A DNA stretch of 5,312 bases from the NCBI GenBank assembly GCA_949739085.1, contig CATIYU010000021.1, positions 1-5,312 of the forward strand. The letters run 5' to 3'. Below are positions 1-4,030 of this stretch, in pieces (positions within the stretch are counted from its first letter, which is position 1; each line of letters begins with the position of its first letter). Below the pieces are notes generated by a model. That model worked only from the letters and a program-made list of their open reading frames with translations. It was not told where the DNA came from and ran no database searches. This stretch comes from an uncultured Eubacteriales bacterium. Lineage in GTDB: Bacteria > Bacillota_A > Clostridia > Oscillospirales > Oscillospiraceae. A program made the translations under genes and the position numbers.

Positions 1-40
1 CCCCGGCCATACCTAGAGGGATTTTCGCTCCAGAATCAAA

Positions 41-87
41 CAGACGGCGGGGAGGACGCGGCGCATGGCCGCGTCCTCCCCGCTCTG
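41..87 (-). terminator. Strong hairpin, probable terminator of the permease-aminopeptidase operon
   Basis: A perfect 16-bp inverted repeat, GCGGGGAGGACGCGGC (47-62) and its complement at 68-83, encloses a 5-base loop (63-67). Four further outer pairs are possible (CAGA 41-44 with TCTG 84-87) across a 2-base bulge. It lies 29 bases past the stop of the leftward aminopeptidase gene, the expected place for an operon terminator. Downstream on the minus strand the tract is only moderately T-rich (TCTGTTTGATTCT), and the clean run of five T lies before the stem rather than after it, so this is not a textbook intrinsic terminator. Positions 1-40 show no gene. Confidence 0.6.
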
Positions 88-115
88 TAAAAACGGTATA
101 GGAGGGGTTGCTTGG

Positions 116-1432
116 CTACCGGACAATTTTCAGCTCGCCGGACCCGGTCTCCTGGAACTGGCTGGAGAAAAACTCCCGCATCAGCTTGACCATGTACCAT
201 ACGTCCTTCACGCCCGCCGTCTCGTAGCAGGAGTGCATGGCCAGCTGCGGTAGGCCGATGTCCACGCTCTTGACGGACACATGGGTCATGGCGATGTTGC
301 CCAGAGTGCTGCCGCCCGCCTTGTCGGAGCGGTTGGCGAAGTACTGGAGGGGGACCTCCGCCCGGGAGGCCAGCTCCTTCAACGCCGCGACGCTCATGCC
401 GTCGCTGGTGTACTTCTGCCCCGCGTGGGACTTGACCACCACGCCCTCGTTCATATAGGCGCAGTTGTTGGTGTCGGTGTGTTCCGGGTGGTTGGGATGG
501 ACCGCGTGGGCGTTGTCCGCGCTGAGCATGAAGCTGGACGCCAGGGCCCGCAGATAGTCCTCCTCCCCCTTCCCCAGGGAGAGGGTAATCCGGCGCAGAA
601 CGTCGTACAGGAAGGTGGACGCCGCGCCCTGCTTGGTGCCGGAGCCGACCTCCTCGTTGTCAAAGCAGGCCAGGACGTTGACGGACTTGGGGTTGCGAGC
701 GCCCAAAAAGCCCTGCAAGGAGGCGAAGGCGCACTCCTGGTCGTCCAGCCGCCCGGAGGAGATGAACTCCCCGCCGCGGCCCCAGATGGACGGCGGGTTC
801 CGGTTGTAGAGATAGAGGTCGCTGCTGAGAATCCGCTCTTCCGCCACGCCCAGCTCCTCCGCCAGCAGGGCCTTGAGGGAGCCGCCCTCCTGCCCGGCGA
901 ACAGGGGGAGCATATCCACCTGATTGTTGAAGGCGTAGCCATCGTTTACCTGGCGGTTCATGTGGATGGCGGCGTTGGGAATCAGCGCCAAGTCCCGGGC
1001 GAAATCCACCAGGACGGAGGCGATAACGCCGTCCTCCCGGCGCACCAGCACGCGGCCCGCGATGGAGAGGGGGCGGTCCATCCACGTGCTGCAAATCATG
1101 CCGCCGTATCCCTCGGTATTCAGCCGGACATACTTGCCGTTGACCTCCAGCTCCGCGTTCTCCTTGATTTTGAACACAGGGGAATCGGTGTGGGAGGCGG
1201 CGATGTTGAAGCTGAGGTCCTCCAGGTCCGCGCCCATCTGAAAGGCGATGATGCTGGAATCATTGCGGCACACGAAGTAGTTCCTGCCCGGCTCCAGACG
1301 CCACCTGCCGCTCTCCAGCAGGCCGGTGTAGCCGTTTTCCAGCAGAATGGCCTTCAGAGCGGCCACGGCGTGGAACGCGGTGGGGTTTTTCTGGACGAAG
1401 GAGAGCATTTCCTCCGCTGTTTTTCGATACAT
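116..1432 (-). CDS. M18 family aminopeptidase (aspartyl aminopeptidase type)
   Basis: A 438-residue cytosolic metallo-aminopeptidase of family M18 (DNPEP/ApeB type). Characterised members remove N-terminal residues, typically Asp or Glu, from peptides using two metal ions. The M18 motifs appear in order: HTDSP (H81, D83), RLDDQE (D230, the bridging Asp position), DNEEVGS (E260 catalytic base, E261 metal ligand), SADNAHAVHPN (D306) and AMHSCYE (H400). All expected metal ligands are present, and the length matches complete bacterial members (about 430 residues). The ATG at 1430-1432 has GAGGAG nine bases upstream, supporting this start. The gene follows the permease by 23 bases on the same strand with no terminator between them, so the two are very probably co-transcribed. 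This suggests breakdown of peptides to amino acids linked to transport. M18 identity is secure. The actual substrate preference (Asp/Glu or broader) is not visible in the sequence, so I give no symbol. Confidence 0.95.
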   Translation of the reverse strand: MYRKTAEEMLSFVQKNPTAFHAVAALKAILLENGYTGLLESGRWRLEPGRNYFVCRNDSSIIAFQMGADLEDLSFNIAASHTDSPVFKIKENAELEVNGKYVRLNTEGYGGMICSTWMDRPLSIAGRVLVRREDGVIASVLVDFARDLALIPNAAIHMNRQVNDGYAFNNQVDMLPLFAGQEGGSLKALLAEELGVAEERILSSDLYLYNRNPPSIWGRGGEFISSGRLDDQECAFASLQGFLGARNPKSVNVLACFDNEEVGSGTKQGAASTFLYDVLRRITLSLGKGEEDYLRALASSFMLSADNAHAVHPNHPEHTDTNNCAYMNEGVVVKSHAGQKYTSDGMSVAALKELASRAEVPLQYFANRSDKAGGSTLGNIAMTHVSVKSVDIGLPQLAMHSCYETAGVKDVWYMVKLMREFFSSQFQETGSGELKIVR

Positions 1433-1441
1433 GTCAATCCG

Positions 1442-1447
1442 CTCCTC
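1442..1447 (-). promoter_or_regulatory. Ribosome binding site of the M18 aminopeptidase
   Basis: GAGGAG on the minus strand, nine bases before the ATG at 1432. It lies inside the 23-base gap between the permease stop and the aminopeptidase start, so the second gene has its own efficient ribosome site rather than relying on overlap coupling. Confidence 0.8.
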
Positions 1448-1455
1448 TGTTTCAA

Positions 1456-2886
1456 TTACTTGGCGGCCTTCTGCGCGCCGCGCTCACGCTTGGCGAGCTG
1501 GGGCAGGATGATGCCCAGCAGGGTCAGGACCACGGGGGTGATGATATTCAGCGCCATGGTGAAGGGGTCGGTGTCGTACATGCCCATCAGGCAGCAGGCG
1601 GCCGTTACCAGGAAGCACCACACGCCAAAGAACTTGGCCACGCCCTGATTCTTGACGAACCGGTACTCGGCGGGAATGGTGTCAATGGCCTTGCGCAGGG
1701 CCAGGTAGGCGACAAACACCCACATGTAGCGCATGGGCATACAGACGGAGTTGAGCTTGGTGAGCTGGCGCAGGACGGAGGCCGCGCCGGGGACGAAGGA
1801 CTGCACCAGGATGATGGCGCCAGCCAGGACCACGACCATCAGGATGCCGTTGCTGTGGACGCCGAACTTGTTCTTCTTCTGGAGGGCGGAGGGGATGAAC
1901 TGGTGGGTGTGCTCGTTGTCCAGCAGCATACGCAGGGGCGCGTCGATGCTCAGAACCAGAATGGCGAACTGGCTGATGGTGTTGCACAGGGCGTAGATAA
2001 TCATGAGGGTGTCGCCAATGTGGTAGTACTCGCCCAGCTTCTGGAAGGCCCAGTAGCCGCCGTTGGCCGCGTAGGCGTCGAAATTGGCGTTGACCTCGGC
2101 GGGGTCGAACATCATACCCATGGCCACAGTGCCCAGAATGGCGCAGACCACCACCATGCCCGCCAGGGCGATCATGCCCTTGGGGAAGCCCTTGCTGGGA
2201 TTCTCAACCTTGTTGACGTAGGGGGAGATCTTCTCGCAGCCGCCCACCGCGAACACCAGGATGGACAGGGAGGTAAAGTAGGCCACGTTGAAGTTGGGGA
2301 TGAGGTTTTTGAGGCTGAAGTCCATCTGCACGTACCCGCCGTTGGGGTTGATGGCCGGGGCGGCGAACATCATGAGGATGTAGAGGATGGACATGATGAA
2401 CATGGTGGTGCCCGCCGTGGTCAGCAGCTTCTTGAGGGGGTTGATGCCCCGGCTGGCGATGAAGCAGCCCAGAAGCAGCACCGCCAGGGTGGCGAGCTGC
2501 ACGTACAGGGTGGGGAAGGAGTCGTAGGTCTCCGCGTTGCGGAACACGGCCCAGCTGATGGCCTTCAGGCCGCCGCTGCCCTTGCTGGCGATGTAGGTGA
2601 CGTGGCAGGCCCAGTAGGTCCACCCGGCGTAGTAGGCCAGCTTCGCGTTCGTGGTCTGGTGGAGCCAGGAGCTGACGCCGCCGCCCTCGTTCTTGAAGGC
2701 GGAGCCGAGCTCGCCCACCATCAGGGCGTAGGGGACGAAGTACAGCGCGAACATGACGACCCAGCTTAAAATAACCTGGATGCCGTTGAAGTAGATAAAG
2801 CCGTTGAGAACGTTGCCGAAGCCCCAAACGGTGGAAAAGCCCATGGTGGCCAGGGCATACCATTTGATCTTCTTACTGTTGTCCAT
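1456..2886 (-). CDS. APC-superfamily amino acid permease, YjeM-like (glutamate/GABA antiporter group)
   Basis: A 476-residue integral membrane transporter with about 12 hydrophobic segments (roughly 11-34, 37-59, 82-103, 127-145, 157-176, 200-216, 238-260, 293-315, 345-363, 381-397, 417-436, 442-462). The first helix has the glycine-rich break WGFGN (21-25), where APC proteins bind the substrate backbone. The stretch FVPYALMVGELGSAFKNE followed by GGG (50-70), the IASRGIN segment (143-149) and FAVGGCEKI ahead of VENPSKGFPKG (212-237) resemble E. coli YjeM and the glutamate/GABA antiporter family as I recall them. The charged tail KRERGAQKAAK is cytoplasmic in character. The ATG at 2886 has AGGAGG ten bases upstream. 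It is the first gene of an operon with the M18 aminopeptidase and is divergent from a GntR/FCD regulator. Amino acid transport is well supported; whether it is an antiporter, and for which substrate, is inference. Confidence 0.9.
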   Translation of the reverse strand: MDNSKKIKWYALATMGFSTVWGFGNVLNGFIYFNGIQVILSWVVMFALYFVPYALMVGELGSAFKNEGGGVSSWLHQTTNAKLAYYAGWTYWACHVTYIASKGSGGLKAISWAVFRNAETYDSFPTLYVQLATLAVLLLGCFIASRGINPLKKLLTTAGTTMFIMSILYILMMFAAPAINPNGGYVQMDFSLKNLIPNFNVAYFTSLSILVFAVGGCEKISPYVNKVENPSKGFPKGMIALAGMVVVCAILGTVAMGMMFDPAEVNANFDAYAANGGYWAFQKLGEYYHIGDTLMIIYALCNTISQFAILVLSIDAPLRMLLDNEHTHQFIPSALQKKNKFGVHSNGILMVVVLAGAIILVQSFVPGAASVLRQLTKLNSVCMPMRYMWVFVAYLALRKAIDTIPAEYRFVKNQGVAKFFGVWCFLVTAACCLMGMYDTDPFTMALNIITPVVLTLLGIILPQLAKRERGAQKAAK

Positions 2887-2896
2887 TGGGATGAAT

Positions 2897-2902
2897 CCTC
2901 CT
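2897..2902 (-). promoter_or_regulatory. Ribosome binding site of the permease
   Basis: A perfect AGGAGG on the minus strand with ten bases to the ATG at 2886. It fixes the start of the permease and ends a leader of about 110 bases that begins near 2997. The rest of that leader (about 2903-2980) is GC-rich, and I see no convincing riboswitch or leader peptide in it. Confidence 0.85.
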
Positions 2903-2983
2903 GAAATTTTGTAGCGTAATGATAGAGTCTGACGGGTCTCCGCTGGCGCGGCGCTTTGGCTCCCTCCCTCCTGCGCAAATAAA

Positions 2984-3005
2984 CGGTGAACAATCTGTGA
3001 ACGAT
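2984..3005. repeat. Tandem 11-bp direct repeat over the permease transcription start
   Basis: CGGTGAACAAT (2984-2994) is followed directly by CTGTGAACGAT (2995-3005), identical at 9 of 11 positions and phased by about one helical turn. It overlaps the end of the leftward -10 box and covers the predicted start near 2997. Its ACAATCTG (2990-2997) recurs exactly at 3029-3036, at the edge of the palindrome on the -35 box. This could be an extra regulator contact, or chance in a short AT-rich stretch. Confidence 0.4.
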
Positions 3006-3032
3006 TATAGCATGAGTGTTGATTGTTGACAA
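3004..3032 (-). promoter_or_regulatory. Sigma-A type promoter of the permease-aminopeptidase operon
   Basis: Read on the minus strand: TTGTCA (-35, 3032-3027, five of six consensus matches), a 17-base spacer, then TATAAT (-10, 3009-3004, perfect) preceded by TGC, which makes an extended -10. Transcription should begin near 2997, giving a leader of about 110 bases before the permease. The match is strong enough to suggest high basal activity that needs repression, consistent with the palindrome covering the -35 box. Confidence 0.8.
3023..3032. promoter_or_regulatory. Candidate GntR/FadR-type operator on the leftward -35 box
   Basis: TTGTTGACAA is a palindrome (TTGT, TG, ACAA) that extends to GATTGT-TG-ACAATC at 3021-3034. 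It fits the pattern described for FadR-subfamily GntR operators (T-N-GT, short spacer, AC-N-A). It sits exactly on the -35 of the permease promoter, with the gene for a FadR-type regulator beginning about 175 bases away on the other strand. A bound regulator there would block RNA polymerase. The assignment to the adjacent regulator is inferred from position and pattern. Confidence 0.55.
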
Positions 3033-3072
3033 TCTGATTTTTGTGCCGAAAAGCGTGGTAATTTTTTGTTGA

Positions 3073-3081
3073 TTATCCACA
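3073..3081 (+). promoter_or_regulatory. Perfect DnaA-box 9-mer, role uncertain
   Basis: TTATCCACA matches the consensus high-affinity DnaA box exactly. Only one copy is seen, in the AT-rich part of the divergent gap, with no neighbouring replication gene, so this is not an origin. It partly overlaps a loose TTGT...ACAA arrangement (3066-3082) that could instead be a second weak regulator site. Confidence 0.3.
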
Positions 3082-3129
3082 AATCGCGGCGAAGAAATCA
3101 AGAATTCCCAATTTCGTAAAGAATACGCA

Positions 3130-3158
3130 TTTACTTTTTCCGGGGAAGACGCTATAAT
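3130..3158 (+). promoter_or_regulatory. Sigma-A type promoter of the GntR/FCD regulator
   Basis: TTTACT (-35, 3130-3135, four of six consensus matches), a 17-base spacer, then a perfect TATAAT (-10, 3153-3158). Transcription should start near 3165, giving a leader of about 42 bases that contains a GC hairpin and the Shine-Dalgarno. The leftward and rightward -10 boxes are about 145 bases apart, so one regulator could affect both promoters only through separate sites or looping. Confidence 0.75.
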
Positions 3159-3170
3159 AGGCCCAAATCG

Positions 3171-3187
3171 GGCGGCGGCCCGCCGCC
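3171..3187 (+). promoter_or_regulatory. GC-only hairpin in the leader, touching the Shine-Dalgarno
   Basis: GGCGGCGG (3171-3178) and CCGCCGCC (3180-3187) form a perfect inverted repeat. As RNA this folds into about seven G-C pairs with a three-base loop. The last paired base is directly next to the Shine-Dalgarno of the regulator. It has no following T-run, so it is not a terminator. It may lower translation or protect the 5' end of the message. Confidence 0.5.
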
Positions 3188-3196
3188 GGGGAGGAG
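3188..3196 (+). promoter_or_regulatory. Ribosome binding site of the GntR/FCD regulator
   Basis: GGGGAGGAG, ten bases before the ATG at 3207, supports that start. It directly abuts the GC hairpin on its 5' side, so ribosome access may depend on how that stem folds. Confidence 0.75.
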
Positions 3197-3206
3197 ACGC
3201 ACCCCC

Positions 3207-3881
3207 ATGAGCCAACTGTCCTACCGCACGCTGCGAGAATACGTCGAATCCGCCCTCCGGATGAAGATACTCAACCAGGAGCTTGCCCCGGGGACCCGGG
3301 TGGTGGAACAGAACCTGGCCAGGGAATTCGGCGTCAGCCGCGGCCCCATTCGGGAGGCCCTCCGGCAATTGGAAAACGAGGGCCTGGTGGAGTACGTGCG
3401 CAACGCGGGCTGCTCCGTCAAGAAGATTACGGCGGAGGACTTGTACGAGCTGTACCTGATGCGCGCCAACTATGAGATTCTGTCCGTGGAGCTGTGCGGC
3501 GGCGTCTTTACCGGGGAGGAGTTCGGGGCCATGGAGCGGGTCCTGGAGGAGATGCGCACCATCCAGGACGGGGACGTGAACCACGTGGTCTCCTGCGACT
3601 ACGCGCTGCACAGGATCATCATTGATAAATCCCGGCTGCCCCGGCTGATGAAGGCCTGGGAGGAGCTGAATTTCGGCAGCATTGTCGCCAGCATCAGCAG
3701 CGACGCCTACCAGGCCGGGTTGGCCCGGCGGCAGTTCCAGATTCACAGCCTGCTGGTGGACGCCCTGCGGGGCGGGGACACGACGGCCATCCGCCGCGCT
3801 GTGTACGACCACTATATGTTCCCGGTCAAGAGCATTTTCCGGGACAGCGGATTGCCCCTGGATAACTACAAGTTCTTTTAA
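3207..3881 (+). CDS. GntR-family transcriptional regulator, FadR subfamily (FCD domain)
   Basis: A 224-residue DNA-binding regulator. An N-terminal GntR winged helix-turn-helix spans about residues 5-72, with the hallmark VVEQNLAREFGVSRGPIREALRQLE (32-56) followed by the wing NEGLVEYVRNAGCSVKKI (57-74). An all-helical FCD ligand domain covers about 78-208. The FCD metal-site residues appear in the expected order: D131 and H135 (DYALH), H180 (QIHSLLVDALRGGD) and H202 (YDHY), so a metal-assisted carboxylate-type ligand is plausible. Length is normal for the subfamily (about 220-240). It is transcribed divergently from the permease-aminopeptidase operon, a common arrangement for a local regulator. 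A FadR-type palindrome lies on that operon's -35 box, suggesting it acts there as a repressor. The ligand cannot be read from the sequence; an amino acid or related acid is a guess from the neighbours. The family call is secure, the target is inferred. Confidence 0.93.
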   Translation: MSQLSYRTLREYVESALRMKILNQELAPGTRVVEQNLAREFGVSRGPIREALRQLENEGLVEYVRNAGCSVKKITAEDLYELYLMRANYEILSVELCGGVFTGEEFGAMERVLEEMRTIQDGDVNHVVSCDYALHRIIIDKSRLPRLMKAWEELNFGSIVASISSDAYQAGLARRQFQIHSLLVDALRGGDTTAIRRAVYDHYMFPVKSIFRDSGLPLDNYKFF

Positions 3882-3883
3882 CG

Positions 3884-3948
3884 GGAACCGAGGGCCCCTT
3901 CCGGCTGCTGCCGGGAGGGGTTCCGCTGTCCCGGGGCGGGAGGTTTTT
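3884..3948 (+). terminator. Probable terminator after the GntR/FCD regulator
   Basis: CCCCTTCCGGC (3895-3905) pairs with GCCGGGAGGGG (3910-3920) as an 11-bp stem with one G-U pair and a four-base loop. GGAACC (3884-3889) can also pair with GGTTCC (3919-3924), extending or competing with the base of the stem. The T-run is late: a small second stem, TCCCG with CGGGA (3929-3941), comes before TTTTT at 3944-3948. It starts just after the regulator's stop and ends just before the next promoter, so it fits termination, but the gap between the main stem and the T-run is unusual. Confidence 0.55.
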
Positions 3949-3952
3949 GCCC

Positions 3953-3980
3953 TTGACATTTTCCGCCGGTTTGCTACAAT
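3953..3980 (+). promoter_or_regulatory. Strong sigma-A type promoter of the MATE gene
   Basis: A perfect TTGACA (-35, 3953-3958), a 16-base spacer, then TACAAT (-10, 3975-3980, five of six matches) with an extended TGC in front. Transcription should start near 3986-3988, giving a leader of about 44 bases. The promoter begins five bases after the upstream T-run and makes the MATE gene independent of the regulator gene. Its last three bases are part of the palindrome at 3978-4014. Confidence 0.85.
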
Positions 3981-4014
3981 AGTCTCATATGCAACTGTTG
4001 CGTATGAAACTATT
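3978..4014. promoter_or_regulatory. 37-bp near-perfect palindrome, probable operator of the MATE gene
   Basis: Two 18-base arms around the single central base T3996 match at 16 of 18 positions. The core is TCATATGCAAC (3985-3995) against GTTGCGTATGA (3997-4007), and the outer arms are AATAGT (3978-3983) against ACTATT (4009-4014). It covers the end of the -10 box, the predicted start of transcription and the first half of the leader. That position suits a repressor blocking initiation. The GCAAC/GTTGC core with long symmetric arms resembles operators of MarR- or TetR-type repressors of efflux genes; this is inference, and no such repressor gene is in the window. Confidence 0.7.
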
Positions 4015-4017
4015 TGC

Positions 4018-4022
4018 GGAGG
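4018..4022 (+). promoter_or_regulatory. Ribosome binding site of the MATE gene
   Basis: GGAGG, eight bases before the ATG at 4031. This decides the start: two in-frame ATG codons further upstream (3989 and 4004) lie inside the palindrome, have no ribosome site, and fall at or just after the predicted transcription start. Confidence 0.8.
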
Positions 4023-4030
4023 ACAAGCCC

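Noticed and set aside
281..1648. A 455-codon open frame on the plus strand opposite the aminopeptidase gene
   Set aside because: It is antisense to a gene with complete M18 motifs, has low-complexity Gly/Ala/Val/His-rich sequence and no clear ribosome site. GC-rich codon bias readily creates such antisense frames.
1855..2769. A 304-codon plus-strand frame opposite the permease
   Set aside because: It is rich in His, Gly, Glu and Val with no recognisable domain and lies wholly inside a secure membrane protein gene, so it is a compositional shadow.
2961..2972. A Shine-Dalgarno-like AGGAGGGAGGGA on the minus strand in the permease leader, suggesting a leader peptide
   Set aside because: No ATG, GTG or TTG follows at a usable distance, so no small leader gene can be supported.
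3026..3061. A plus-strand TTGACA at 3026-3031 as a possible -35 box for the regulator
   Set aside because: No -10 box lies 16-18 bases downstream; the same bases serve better as the -35 region of the minus-strand promoter and as a palindrome.
2766..3959. A 397-codon minus-strand frame spanning the regulator, the divergent promoters and the start of the permease
   Set aside because: It runs through two promoters and is antisense to the GntR/FCD gene. Its end is an out-of-frame reading of the permease start.
3989..4030. In-frame upstream ATG codons (3989, 4004) that would lengthen the MATE protein by up to 14 residues
   Set aside because: They lie inside the operator palindrome at or next to the predicted transcription start and lack a ribosome site, whereas the ATG at 4031 has GGAGG at ideal spacing.
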